The notes: generated by a model not told the origin, from the sequence alone. A DNA stretch of 64,000 bases from Prosthecodimorpha hirschii (GCF_001305515.1 NZ_LJYW01000001.1:4607642-4671641), one strand, 5' to 3'; counted from the first letter of the stretch, positions 42,125 through 50,319 are shown. Numbers and translations are program-made.

Positions 42125-43789
42125 TCAGCGGCTGCCGCGCAGCTTCTCGATGGTGGTGGTCGGCGTGATGCCTTCCGGGTCGACCTTCAGGTGCAGGAGC
42201 GCCGGGCGGTCGGCGGCGAGTGCGGCATCGAGCGCCGGGGCGATCTGGTCGGTCGTCTCGATGGTGAAGCCGAGCGCGCCGTAGGAGCGGGCCAGCGCGG
42301 CGAAATCCGGATTGACCAGATCGGTGCCATGGACCCGGCGCGGATACTCGCGCTCCTGATGCATGCGGATGGTGCCGTAGATGCCGTTGTCGACCAGCAC
42401 CACGACGATGTTGGCGCCATACTGCACGGCGGTGCCGAATTCCTGCATCGACATCTGGAAGTCGCCGTCGCCGGCGAAGCAGATCACCGGGCGGTCGGGG
42501 AACTGCAGCTTGGCGCCGACGGCCGCCGGCAGGCCGTAGCCCATCGAGCCGGAGGTCGGCGCGGCCTGGGTGGCGTAGCGGCGGAAGCGCCAGAAGCGGT
42601 GCACCCAGGTGGCGAAATTGCCGGCGCCGTTGCAGAAGATCGCGTCGTCCGGGAGCACCGCGCGCAGATGCGCGATCGCGGCGCCGGTCTGGACCGGGCC
42701 CGGAATGGCCGGCAGGGTTTCCGACCACGCCCGGTAGTCGGCATGGGCGGCGCGCGTCCAGCCCGACCAGGCGATCTCGCCATGCGGCGGCTGCAGGCTC
42801 TCGGCCGCCCCGGCGAAGGCGGCCGGACTGGCGTTGATGGCGAGCGTCGGCCGGTAGACGCGGCCGAGTTCGTCGGCGTCGGCATGGACATGGACCAGGG
42901 TCTTGCCGGTCTCCGGGATGCCGAGCAGCGTGTAGCCCTGGCTCGGCATCTCCGACATGCGCCCGCCGACGATCAGCAGCAGGTCGCTCTCGTCGATGCG
43001 CGCCTTGAGCTTCGGGTTGAGGCCGATGCCGACATCGCCGGCATAATGCGGGTCGAGATGATCGAACAGCATCTGGCGGCGGAACGAGCAGGCGACCGGC
43101 AGGTCGAAGCGCTCGGCGAAGCGGGCGAACTGGCGCACCGCCTTCTCGCTCCAGCGCGAACCGCCCAGGATGGCGAGCGGCCGCTCGGCCGCCCAGAGCC
43201 GCTTCTGCAGGTCCCACATCAGATTGAGGCCCGGATGGGTCTCGACCTGGACCCACGGCTCGGCCGCCACCGCGGCGGCGGTCTCGACCAGCATGTCCTC
43301 GGGCAGCACCAGCACGACCGGGCCGGGCCGGCCGGAGGTCGCCTGGTGGAAGGCGCGGCTGACCATCTCGGGGACGCGGTCGGGGCTGTCGATCTCGGCG
43401 ACCCATTTGGCGATCGAGCCGAACACGGCGCCGTAGTCGAGTTCCTGGAAGGCCTCGCGGTGCCGGAAGCTGCGCTCGATCTGGCCGACGAACAGGATCA
43501 GCGGGATCGAATCCTGCCGCGCCACATGCAGGCCCGCCGAGGCGTTGGTGGCGCCGGGGCCGCGCGTGACGAAGGCGATGCCGGGCCGCCCGGTCAGCCG
43601 CCCGGTCGCGTCCGCCATGAAGGCGGCGCCGGATTCGTGCCGGCAGACCACGGTGTCGATCGGACTGTCGTGCAGGGCATCGAGGACCGCCAGGTAGCTT
43701 TCGCCCGGCACGCAGAAGACGCGCTCGACGGCATTGGCTTCGAGCGCCTGGACGAGCAGGCGGGCACCGGTGGTCTGGTTCGATGTCAT
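42125..43789 (-). CDS. Thiamine-diphosphate-dependent enzyme (acetolactate synthase-like)
   Basis: A 554-residue three-domain ThDP enzyme. The catalytic glutamate is in CRHESGAAFMADA (Glu52), the ThDP/Mg motif is GDGDFQMSMQEFGTAVQYG ... VDNG (from about residue 430), and the middle domain has ILGGSRWSE. The ALS/benzoylformate decarboxylase superfamily is clear, but no acetolactate synthase small subunit is nearby and the FAD-linked parts are not distinctive, so the substrate is uncertain. It is complete; its last 139 residues are duplicated at 39637-40056. The ribosome-binding site is weak. It may be cotranscribed with the downstream caspase paralog B. Confidence 0.88.
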   Translation of the reverse strand: MTSNQTTGARLLVQALEANAVERVFCVPGESYLAVLDALHDSPIDTVVCRHESGAAFMADATGRLTGRPGIAFVTRGPGATNASAGLHVARQDSIPLILFVGQIERSFRHREAFQELDYGAVFGSIAKWVAEIDSPDRVPEMVSRAFHQATSGRPGPVVLVLPEDMLVETAAAVAAEPWVQVETHPGLNLMWDLQKRLWAAERPLAILGGSRWSEKAVRQFARFAERFDLPVACSFRRQMLFDHLDPHYAGDVGIGLNPKLKARIDESDLLLIVGGRMSEMPSQGYTLLGIPETGKTLVHVHADADELGRVYRPTLAINASPAAFAGAAESLQPPHGEIAWSGWTRAAHADYRAWSETLPAIPGPVQTGAAIAHLRAVLPDDAIFCNGAGNFATWVHRFWRFRRYATQAAPTSGSMGYGLPAAVGAKLQFPDRPVICFAGDGDFQMSMQEFGTAVQYGANIVVVLVDNGIYGTIRMHQEREYPRRVHGTDLVNPDFAALARSYGALGFTIETTDQIAPALDAALAADRPALLHLKVDPEGITPTTTIEKLRGSR

Positions 43790-44007
43790 GAAAAGGCGAT
43801 CCGGGTCGGCAAGGGGAATGGGGTCGAGGCCCTTCTAGCGCCACTCGGCCCGGACGGAAACGCCGAAACGCGGGATTGGGCATTCCCCGGCCGCGAATCT
43901 CGTGCGCGCCGAGCCCCATCCGGCCCCGTCCGGCCCGAGACGGCCCCGGTCGGCCCCCGAAGCGCCGGCGGAATCGCTCCGGCGCAGGTCCGATCCCATC
44001 GACCCGC

Positions 44008-44817
44008 TCAGGCCGCGGCGCTGCCGGGATGGTGGCGGTCGAAGGCCTCGGTCGCCGCGCTCGGATGCCAGACCGGCCGGTAGCCGGCCTTCAGGGCCAT
44101 CACGGTCGAGGGCGGCGTGACCAGCGTGACGAGGCGACTTTTCTGCCGCGGCAGCGGCGGACCCCAGCCATGCGGCGACCAGGGCAGCATATAGGGGCCG
44201 CGCACCGCGAAGATCTGACGGTCGGGGCCGTCCGAGGCGATCGCCGCCCCGTCCGGCAGCGTGTCGATGAAGGCGACGTAGAGCCGCTTCTCGCGGCGGT
44301 CGCCCGGCTCGGTGCCGACGCGTTCCTGATGCAGGATGGCGTCCATGTGGCCGGCGGCGGGCGGCGCGGCGAGGCCGTTGCCATGCGCGAAGGCGGCAGC
44401 GAAATCCTGCGCCGCCTGCCGCCGGCATTCGAAGCACGGGCGGTGGCCGGCGGCGAGCGCCGTCACCTCGTCGAGGAAGAAGAGTTCGGTATAGCTCTCG
44501 CCCCAGACCGTGCGGCGGCGCTCGCGAAAGGCGATCTCGCAGCAGATCCAGGCTTTCGAGACCCAGCGCCGCGCCGGCACCAGTTCGCGGGTCCCGGGAT
44601 CGTGGATGCGGCCGCCGCGATTGCCCATGAACAGGCCGCGGGCGGCGCTGCGGAACAGCGCGCCGAGCGGGTCGACCCGGTTCTGCAGGTGGCCGTCGTC
44701 CCCGTCCTCACCAGCCGCCGGGCGATCCGGCGCCGGAATCGATGGGGCCGCCGCCTGCGTCTCCGCCGTGGAAGCCGGCGAAGTCCGGCGCCGACGATCC
44801 GTGGGTGTCCGTGCCAT
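44008..44817 (-). CDS. Conserved hypothetical protein with CxxC-type motif
   Basis: A 269-residue protein. The conserved core begins around residue 45 (LQNRVDPLGALFRSAARGLFMGNRGGRIHD) and continues with RRWVSKAWICCEIAFRERRR, YTELFFLDEVTALAAGHRPCFECRR and a C-terminal VTPPSTVMALKAGYRPVWHPSA. I know this as a widespread uncharacterised proteobacterial family; no function is known. The best start is the ATG at 44817 with GGAGG 7 bases upstream, which makes it overlap the preceding gene by 110 bases in another frame; the first 40 residues are unlike the family and are overprinted. A start nearer the core would need a rare codon. Confidence 0.75.
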   Translation of the reverse strand: MARTPTDRRRRTSPASTAETQAAAPSIPAPDRPAAGEDGDDGHLQNRVDPLGALFRSAARGLFMGNRGGRIHDPGTRELVPARRWVSKAWICCEIAFRERRRTVWGESYTELFFLDEVTALAAGHRPCFECRRQAAQDFAAAFAHGNGLAAPPAAGHMDAILHQERVGTEPGDRREKRLYVAFIDTLPDGAAIASDGPDRQIFAVRGPYMLPWSPHGWGPPLPRQKSRLVTLVTPPSTVMALKAGYRPVWHPSAATEAFDRHHPGSAAA

Positions 44818-45415
44818 GGTGCTCGCCTCCGTCGCTGTCGCCGCCCGGCCCGGCGTCTCCGGCCGGCTCCGGGCCATGAGTGGCCGGCCCGGCCTCGTGC
44901 TGGCCCCCGGCATCGCCATGCGGGGCATGATATCCGCCCGCATCGCCCAGGCCGTGATCGCCCTGGCCGTCATTGCCTGGGCTGGAATCGCCCGCACCGG
45001 CATGGCCGTCCATGGCGTGATCGCCGGCGCCGTGATCGCCCGCGCCGTGATCCTGCGCGCCCTGGCCGGCGCCCGGTGCGGCATGGGGATCGGCGCCGGC
45101 ATCGCCGGGCTGTCCCTCCTGGTCGCCGGGCGCGTCCGCGGGCGCATCGTGGGCCGGTGCCGGCGCCGCGTGACCGCCGTGGCGGGCGAGAATGTCGGCG
45201 CCGATCAGCACGCCGCCGGCCGCGGCAGCCGCCATGGCGGCCGCGTTGCCGGAGGTTGCCGCGGCCGCAGGCTGCGCCGGTCCCGCCGGGGCCGGAAAGT
45301 TGCCCCCGCTCATGGCCGTCGACGGGTCGACCGGCCCGTGCGGACCCGGCACGGGCCTCGGCTCCGGTTCCCGCTCCCGCCTGCGTCCGAACCAACGCTC
45401 GAACCAATTCGCCAT
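44708..45415 (-). CDS. Low-complexity His/Asp/Gly-rich protein with one membrane segment
   Basis: A 235-residue protein of strange composition. It starts MANWFERWFGRRRERE, a short basic amphipathic stretch, then has an Ala/Gly-rich hydrophobic segment (about residues 50-80) and ends in a 150-residue tail rich in His, Asp and Gly (for example DHGAGDHGAGDHAMDGHAGAGD). The tail could bind divalent metals but this is inference. No homologue is recognised beyond the first 20 residues, which resemble small alphaproteobacterial proteins. The 3' end overlaps the start of the downstream gene by 110 bases. The start is chosen at the conserved-looking MANW. Confidence 0.6.
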   Translation of the reverse strand: MANWFERWFGRRREREPEPRPVPGPHGPVDPSTAMSGGNFPAPAGPAQPAAAATSGNAAAMAAAAAGGVLIGADILARHGGHAAPAPAHDAPADAPGDQEGQPGDAGADPHAAPGAGQGAQDHGAGDHGAGDHAMDGHAGAGDSSPGNDGQGDHGLGDAGGYHAPHGDAGGQHEAGPATHGPEPAGDAGPGGDSDGGEHHGTDTHGSSAPDFAGFHGGDAGGGPIDSGAGSPGGW

Positions 45416-45755
45416 GCCGCCAGCCCTGTTCCGGCCGCGCCCCTGGACGCCGACCGACCACGAAACCGGCGCCCGCCGCCACGGTAAGGCCACGGGTGCC
45501 GCTCAAGCCTTTGACTTTCGAGCATTTCCCTTTCGCACCGGTGAATCCGGCCGGAACGGACCTGCTCGCACGCGCAAATGTTAACGCGCGACTGTGGCCC
45601 GACCGAGACTTTTCCGGTTCACGCGGCGCATTCTTCGGGGTGGCAAACGCATTGCAGGCCGACGGGCTGCCGCCCCGCCTCCGCAACCGGCGCGATTGTG
45701 CCATCGTTAACCATACCGCACGCCCGAAAGCGGCGGCGGAGACGAGGGGGTGGCG
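45416..45755. other. 340-base divergent gap with GTTAAC motifs
   Basis: No gene seen. The sequence is more AT-rich than its surroundings. TTAACCAT at 45707-45714 equals the CtrA half-site form used in alphaproteobacteria, 42 bases ahead of the next gene; a second TTAACGCG is at 45581-45588. The full TTAA-N7-TTAA site is not present. Confidence 0.3.
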
Positions 45756-46229
45756 ATGGCAATCACCGAGACGTTCACCTACGGCGCGGCCTGGTGTGCC
45801 GTCGCCATCTCGGGCGGCATGGTCCTGCGCACGCTCGGGCGGGTCCGCGATGTCGGCTCCGCCCTGGCGGCGACCAGCCTGGCCTTCGAGATCCTGTTCG
45901 GCGCCGGTGCGCTCGGCGTCGCCGCGCATTTCCTGCGCACGGGAGAGCCGATGCCGATCGCCTGGTTCGGCAGCGGCGCCGCGGCCGGTTCTGCCACCGG
46001 AACCGGGGCGGGCGGCGGCCCGGCCGCTGCGGACGGCGCCCATCCGGTCGGCGGCGCCGTCGTGCCGGCCTGGCCCGCGGCAACCTGGCCCGCTTCGACC
46101 TTGCCCGCTGCGACCTTGCCCACGGCGACCTGGCCGGCCGGCCATGACGGTCTGGCGCCGACCGGCCGGCCCTGCGGCGCCGCCGCGACCGATGCCGGTC
46201 ACGGCGTGACCATCTGCCTCGCCCCTTGA
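45756..46229 (+). CDS. Small hypothetical membrane protein with Pro/Ala/Trp repeat tail
   Basis: A 157-residue protein with two hydrophobic helices in the first 65 residues (FTYGAAWCAVAISGGMVLRTLG and SLAFEILFGAGALGVAAHFL) and a low-complexity Gly/Ala then PAxTW-repeat tail. I recognise no family. The ATG at 45756 lies just after GAGGGGG; a GTG at 45750 is also possible. The tail is encoded by four 15-bp tandem units. The reading frame is supported by position-specific GC and by the preceding promoter-like gap, but not by homology. Confidence 0.5.
   Translation: MAITETFTYGAAWCAVAISGGMVLRTLGRVRDVGSALAATSLAFEILFGAGALGVAAHFLRTGEPMPIAWFGSGAAAGSATGTGAGGGPAAADGAHPVGGAVVPAWPAATWPASTLPAATLPTATWPAGHDGLAPTGRPCGAAATDAGHGVTICLAP
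46071..46130. repeat. 15-bp tandem repeat, four copies
   Basis: Units TGGCCCGCGGCAACC, TGGCCCGCTTCGACC, TTGCCCGCTGCGACC and TTGCCCACGGCGACC start at 46071, 46086, 46101 and 46116. In frame they give a five-residue W/L-P-A-x-T repeat in the tail of the small membrane protein. Confidence 0.9.
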
Positions 46230-46241
46230 GTCGGGGCCCGG

Positions 46242-46353
46242 CCGGCGCAGTCCGGCCGCAACCCCGGCTTCCGGCGCAGTCCGGCCGCAGTCACGGCTTC
46301 CGGCGCAGTCCGGGCGCAGTCCGGCCGCAGCGGCGGCTTCCGGGGCGGCCCGG
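46242..46353. repeat. 29-bp tandem repeat after the small membrane protein gene
   Basis: Units starting CCGGCGCAGTCCGG occur at 46242, 46271 and 46300, an exact 29-base period, followed by a partial fourth at 46340 after an 11-base extra CAGTCCGGGCG. It fills the gap between the stop at 46229 and the convergent lutC stop at 46368 and does not encode a protein. Confidence 0.9.
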
Positions 46354-46367
46354 CCGCCCGGGGACCT

Positions 46368-47045
46368 TCAGTCCTGTCCGCCGACCACGAGGATGTGCAG
46401 GCTGCGCGGGCCATGGGCGCCGAGCAGGATGGTCTGCTCGATGTCGCCGGAGCGCGACGGCCCGGTGACCATGTTGACCGTGCGCGGCATCACGCCCTTG
46501 CCGTAGACCCGGCGCAGCCGGTCCCAGACCGTCTCGGTATCGCCCTCGATCTCCTCCGCCCGGACCACCACGATGTGGTATTCGGGCAGGAAATTGAGCG
46601 TCGTCGGGTTGTCCTCGCCGGACACCAGCACCAGCGTGCCGGTCTCCGCCACGCCCGCGAAGGCATGGCTGAGCCCGACCATGTCCTGCCCGTCCGACGG
46701 GCCGACCGAGACGGCGAGCTGCGGTTGTCCGTCCCAGGGCAGGGCGGCGAGGCGCGGGTCGGCGCCGCGGCGTAGGGCCGCCGGCAGATTGCGGCCGCGC
46801 AGATAGTCGGCGACCGCTTCCGGGATCGCCTCCGCGTCGGCGACGCGCGCCACCGTGCAGTTGACCCGCTCGGCCATCATGGCGAAGAGGCGCGTCCGTT
46901 CGGCCGGCGGCAATTGTCCGCGCTTGGGGATCAGGCCGCGTGGCGGACGCATCAGCCGGTCGGAGACCGTGGCGCGACGGTCGATGTCGGTCGCGGCAAC
47001 GCCGAGCGAGCGGCGGATCCGGGAGAGAATGGCGTCGCGGCTCAT
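46368..47045 (-). CDS. lutC: Lactate utilisation protein C (LUD domain)
   Basis: A 225-residue LUD-domain subunit of the LutABC complex that oxidises L-lactate to pyruvate. It starts MSRDAILSRIRRSLG, a typical LutC/LldG opening, and has SHAFAGVAETGTLVLVSGEDNPTTLNFLPEYHIVVV split across two strands (residues about 125-160), and SGDIEQTILLGAHGPRSLHILVV at the end. The ATG overlaps the lutB stop by one base (TGATG), so translation is coupled. Last gene of the lut operon. Confidence 0.93.
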   Translation of the reverse strand: MSRDAILSRIRRSLGVAATDIDRRATVSDRLMRPPRGLIPKRGQLPPAERTRLFAMMAERVNCTVARVADAEAIPEAVADYLRGRNLPAALRRGADPRLAALPWDGQPQLAVSVGPSDGQDMVGLSHAFAGVAETGTLVLVSGEDNPTTLNFLPEYHIVVVRAEEIEGDTETVWDRLRRVYGKGVMPRTVNMVTGPSRSGDIEQTILLGAHGPRSLHILVVGGQD

Positions 47046-48520
47046 CAGTGACCCTTGGCGGCAGAAGCGGGAGCGGGGGACTTGGCGGCCTTCGCGGCCT
47101 GGCGCGCCAGGCGTTCGGCCCACAAGTCGTGGAAGGTGCGGCCCTCCGGCGCCGGCAGGTCGCGGTATTTCGTCCAGCCGCCGGCCATCGGCATCGTTGC
47201 GAAGCGGCCGCCGGCGCGGCGGCCGAGCCAGCCGAGCAGGTTGGCGGCAACGCCGGTGGCGAGCCGGTAGAGCTTCGGCCGGCGGGCGAAGAAGGCCCAC
47301 AGGCCGAGCCCCCAGCGCGCCGCGGCCGGGTTCAGGTGCCGTTCGAACTCGCGCTCGCGCCAGTGCCGCATCATCTTGGGCAGCGGGATGCGCATCGGGC
47401 AGACGCTCTCGCAACGGCCGCAGAAGGTCGAAGCGTTGGGCAGGTGGCCGGCCTTGTCGACGCCGACCAGCGAAGGCGTCAGCACCGAGCCCATCGGGCC
47501 GGGATAGACCCAGCCATAGGCGTGGCCGCCGACCGAATGATAGACCGGGCAGTGGTTCATGCAGGCGCCGCAGCGGATGCAGCGCAGCATGTCCTGGAAC
47601 TCGGTGCCGAGCATCGCCGAGCGGCCGTTGTCGAGGATCACGACGTGGTATTCGCCCGGCCCGTCCGGGTCTTCCGGCCGGCGCGGGCCGGTCGAGAAGG
47701 TCGTGTAGCAGGACATGTCCTGCCCGGTCGCCGAACGCGCGAGCACGCGCAGGATCTGCGCCACGTCGTCGAGCGTCGGCGTGATCTTCTCGATCGAGGC
47801 CAGCACGATATGGGCCTTGGGCAGCGTCTGGGTCAGGTCGCCGTTGCCCTCGTTGGTGACGATGATCGAGGTGCCGGTCTCCGCGACCAGGAAGTTCGCG
47901 CCCGTGATGCCGACATCGGCGGTCAGGAACTCGCGCCTGAGCACCGCGCGAGCCTCGCCGAGCAGGGTGGTCGGTTCGGTCAGGTCGCGGTCGGTCGCCA
48001 GATGGGTATGGACCCGGCGGAAATCGGCTTCGACCTGTTCCTTGGTGACGTGAACCGCCGGGGCGATGATGTGGCTCGGCCCCTCGTTGCGGATCTGGAT
48101 GATGTATTCGCCGAGATCGGTCTCGACCGGCCGGACGCCGTGCTCCTCCAGGTAGTCGTTGAGGCCGATCTCCTCGGCGATCATCGTCTTGCCCTTGGTC
48201 ACCGTGCGGGCGTCGAGGCGCCGGCAGATGTCGAGCACGATCGCGCGCGCCTCCTCGGCCGTCTCGGCCCAGTGCACATGGCCGCCGGAGGCGATCACCT
48301 TGCGCTCGTAGGCCTCCAGATAGAGGTCGATATGCGCCAGGGTGTGGTTCTTGATGTCGCGGGCCCGGTCGCGCAGGGCCTCGAACTCCGGCAGGCGGTC
48401 GGCCGCAGCCTTGCGCTTGTCGATGAAGCCCTTCTCGACATGCCCGAGCGCCTTCTGCAGGTTCGGGTCGTGGAGCGCGTGGGCGGCATTGTCCTTGAAG
48501 GCGGGCGAGGTCAGCTGCAT
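47045..48520 (-). CDS. lutB: Lactate utilisation iron-sulfur protein B
   Basis: A 491-residue LUD-domain iron-sulfur protein. Two [4Fe-4S] motifs are visible: CIRCGACMNHCPVYH (near residue 312) and CGRCESVCPMRIP (near residue 366). The LUD part includes TKGKTMIAEEIGLNDYLEEHG. It is the central electron-carrying subunit of LutABC, at the inner face of the membrane. The C-terminal 70 residues contain WTKYRDLPAPEGRTFHDLW, common in proteobacterial LldF. It lies 68 bases after lutA and overlaps lutC by one base. Confidence 0.95.
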   Translation of the reverse strand: MQLTSPAFKDNAAHALHDPNLQKALGHVEKGFIDKRKAAADRLPEFEALRDRARDIKNHTLAHIDLYLEAYERKVIASGGHVHWAETAEEARAIVLDICRRLDARTVTKGKTMIAEEIGLNDYLEEHGVRPVETDLGEYIIQIRNEGPSHIIAPAVHVTKEQVEADFRRVHTHLATDRDLTEPTTLLGEARAVLRREFLTADVGITGANFLVAETGTSIIVTNEGNGDLTQTLPKAHIVLASIEKITPTLDDVAQILRVLARSATGQDMSCYTTFSTGPRRPEDPDGPGEYHVVILDNGRSAMLGTEFQDMLRCIRCGACMNHCPVYHSVGGHAYGWVYPGPMGSVLTPSLVGVDKAGHLPNASTFCGRCESVCPMRIPLPKMMRHWREREFERHLNPAAARWGLGLWAFFARRPKLYRLATGVAANLLGWLGRRAGGRFATMPMAGGWTKYRDLPAPEGRTFHDLWAERLARQAAKAAKSPAPASAAKGH

Positions 48521-48588
48521 GGCGGCCGTTCAGGTCTCCAGGGGCGGAAGGGAGCGGGGCGAAGGGTCGGCGAGGGACGGCTCAAGGT

Positions 48589-49359
48589 TCAGCGCCCCTC
48601 GCCGATGGCCGGGCCCTTGGCGCCGGCGAGAATCTCGGCGACGTGGCGGGCCTCGACCGGGCTGCCGGCGCGCTTCAGCTTGCCGGCCATGTTCATCAGG
48701 CAGCCGAGGTCGCCGGCGACCAGCGTGCCGGCGCCGGTCGCCGCGATGGTGGCGACCTTCTTCTCGACGATGTGGTTGGAGATGTCCGGATACTTGACGC
48801 AGAAGGTGCCGCCGAAGCCGCAGCAGACATCGGAATCCTGCATCTCCTTGACGGTCAGGCCGTCGACATGGGCGAGCAGGCGGCGCGGCTGCTCGCGGAT
48901 GCCGAGTTCGCGCAGGCCCGAACAGCTGTCGTGATAGGTCACGGTGCCCTCGAAGCGGGCGCCGGTGGTCTCGACGCCGAGCACGTCGGCGAGGAACGAG
49001 ACCAGTTCGAAGGTCTTGGCCGAGAGTGCCTCGGCGCGCGCCTTCCAGGCCGGCACGTCGGCGAAGAGCTCGGCATAGTGCATCTTGATCATGCCGCCGC
49101 AGGAGCCGGACGGCGCGACCACGTAGTCGTAGCCCTCGAAGGCCTTGATGACGCCCTCGGCGAGCGCGCGCGCATCGGCCCGGTCGCCGGAATTGAAGGC
49201 CGGCTGACCGCAGCAGGTCTGCGCCGCCGGCACGTCAACGTCGCAGCCGGCATCCTCCAGGAGCTTCACGGCGGCGAAGCCGACCGAGGGCCGGAACAGG
49301 TCGACCAGACAGGTGACGAAGAGGGCGACGCGCGGCCGGCGTGCGGGGGCGGTGGACAT
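48589..49359 (-). CDS. lutA: Lactate utilisation protein A (CCG-domain)
   Basis: A 256-residue protein with two CCG (cysteine-rich) domains: AQTCCGQPAFNSGD with SGSCGG, and SDVCCGFGGTFCVKYP with LGCLMN. Such domains bind a noncubane iron-sulfur cluster and pass electrons to quinone or partner enzymes. Start chosen at MSTAPARRPRVALFVTCLVD; longer frames are not supported. First catalytic gene of the lut operon, 46 bases after the GntR regulator gene in the same direction. No lactate permease is nearby. Confidence 0.93.
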   Translation of the reverse strand: MSTAPARRPRVALFVTCLVDLFRPSVGFAAVKLLEDAGCDVDVPAAQTCCGQPAFNSGDRADARALAEGVIKAFEGYDYVVAPSGSCGGMIKMHYAELFADVPAWKARAEALSAKTFELVSFLADVLGVETTGARFEGTVTYHDSCSGLRELGIREQPRRLLAHVDGLTVKEMQDSDVCCGFGGTFCVKYPDISNHIVEKKVATIAATGAGTLVAGDLGCLMNMAGKLKRAGSPVEARHVAEILAGAKGPAIGEGR

Positions 49360-49405
49360 GGGCTTCGGGTTCCTGGTCGGCTTCGGGGACGGGACGAAAG
49401 GGGTT

Positions 49406-50209
49406 TCAGGCGGGCCTTGCGGCCGGGCGGTTGGCACGCAGGCGGCGGCTGTCGAGCAGTTCCAGGCGCAGGGCCGCGCTGTGCGCGCGGGTATCGATCC
49501 GCTCGACCTCGCGCGTGGTCGCCTCGACATAGTCGATATGGTCTTCGGCGGCGCGGCGGGCGCGCTCCGGGTCGCCGGCCAGAATCGCCGCATGGATGGC
49601 GAGATGCTGGGTCATCAGTTGGGTGCGCGCGGCATCGCGCCCATAGAGGCGGGAGCGGTGGTAGAAGACGCCGTCGGCGAGCAGCCGGTAGCAGGAGCGC
49701 AGCGTGTGCAGGAGCACGATGTTGTGCGCCGCCTCGCCGACCGCGGTGTGGAATTCCAGGTCGAGCGCCGCCTCGTCCTCGGCGATGCCGGCGGCGTGCG
49801 CGGCCTGCATGTCCTCGATCACCCGGGTCAGGATCTCGCGGTCGGCCGCGGTCGCGCGGGTGGCGGCGAGCGAGGCCGACCAGCCTTCGATCGCGCGGCG
49901 GAACTCCAGATAGTCGGCGACGGCCTCGGGGTAGCGGCGGATCAGGTCGACCACGGGTTCGGAGAAGACCGCACCGATCACGTCGGCCACATAGGTGCCC
50001 TCGCCGTGGCGGGAGACCAGCAGGTGGCGGTCTTCCAGCGTCTTCAGGGCCTCGCGCAGGATCGGCCGCGACACGTCGACCTGGGCCGACAGTTCCCGCT
50101 CGCCCGGCAGCCGGTCGCCCGGCCGCAGGATGCCCTGCAGGATCAGGAGCTCGATCTGCTCGGCGACCGCGTCGGCGGTGCGGTTGTGGGTGATCTTCTC
50201 GAACACCAT
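49406..50209 (-). CDS. GntR/FCD-family regulator of the lut operon
   Basis: A 267-residue FadR-subfamily (GntR) regulator: winged helix-turn-helix in residues about 10-75 (GDRLPGERELSAQVDVSRPILREAL), then the FCD sensor domain with the metal-ligand pattern DLEFHTAVGEAAHN and a later LAIHAAILAGD. The gene order regulator-lutA-lutB-lutC marks it as an LldR/LutR-type lactate-responsive regulator. The start at 50209 reads MVFEKITHNRTADAV; a duplicated ATG sits 17 bases upstream and opens a 4-residue leader frame. Confidence 0.88.
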   Translation of the reverse strand: MVFEKITHNRTADAVAEQIELLILQGILRPGDRLPGERELSAQVDVSRPILREALKTLEDRHLLVSRHGEGTYVADVIGAVFSEPVVDLIRRYPEAVADYLEFRRAIEGWSASLAATRATAADREILTRVIEDMQAAHAAGIAEDEAALDLEFHTAVGEAAHNIVLLHTLRSCYRLLADGVFYHRSRLYGRDAARTQLMTQHLAIHAAILAGDPERARRAAEDHIDYVEATTREVERIDTRAHSAALRLELLDSRRLRANRPAARPA

Positions 50210-50230
50210 CGCTACAGGAACACCATCGCT
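50201..50230 (-). promoter_or_regulatory. Duplicated start region with a four-residue leader frame
   Basis: GAACACCATCGCT at 50201-50213 recurs at 50218-50230 on the + strand (17-base offset, first base G in both). On the minus strand this creates an extra ATG at 50226 that reads Met-Val-Phe-Leu-stop (50226-50212), ending two bases before the real ATG at 50209. The mini-frame copies the true N-terminus (MVF) and may tune translation initiation. Confidence 0.6.
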
Positions 50231-50319
50231 TCTCGAACGGCGTCGCGACCGTCGCGGGATCCGGCCGGGCGCCGGACGCGATCGGACCGATCCGGCCAGA
50301 TTAGACCCGACGGCGCCGC

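Larger units (their letters stand above)
36930..42565. repeat. Segmental tandem duplication (caspase gene plus 3' part of ThDP gene)
   Basis: Unit A (about 36930-40077) holds the intact caspase gene, its upstream region and the last 417 or so bases of a ThDP-enzyme gene. Unit B (about 40078-42565) repeats this order next to the full ThDP gene. The join at about 40077 fuses ThDP sequence (GAGGTCGGCGCG) directly to the caspase 3' flank (TCCGCCGACCCGACGGCGG). The stop-to-stop offset is 3147 bases for the caspase ends and 2488 for the ThDP ends, the difference reflecting an internal deletion of about 0.63 kb in B plus small gaps. Confidence 0.92.

Noticed and set aside
36930-42565. Transposon or integron as cause of the duplication
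   Set aside because: No transposase, terminal inverted repeats, attachment sites or target duplications were seen at the joins; unequal recombination or strain-to-strain recombination explains the structure better.
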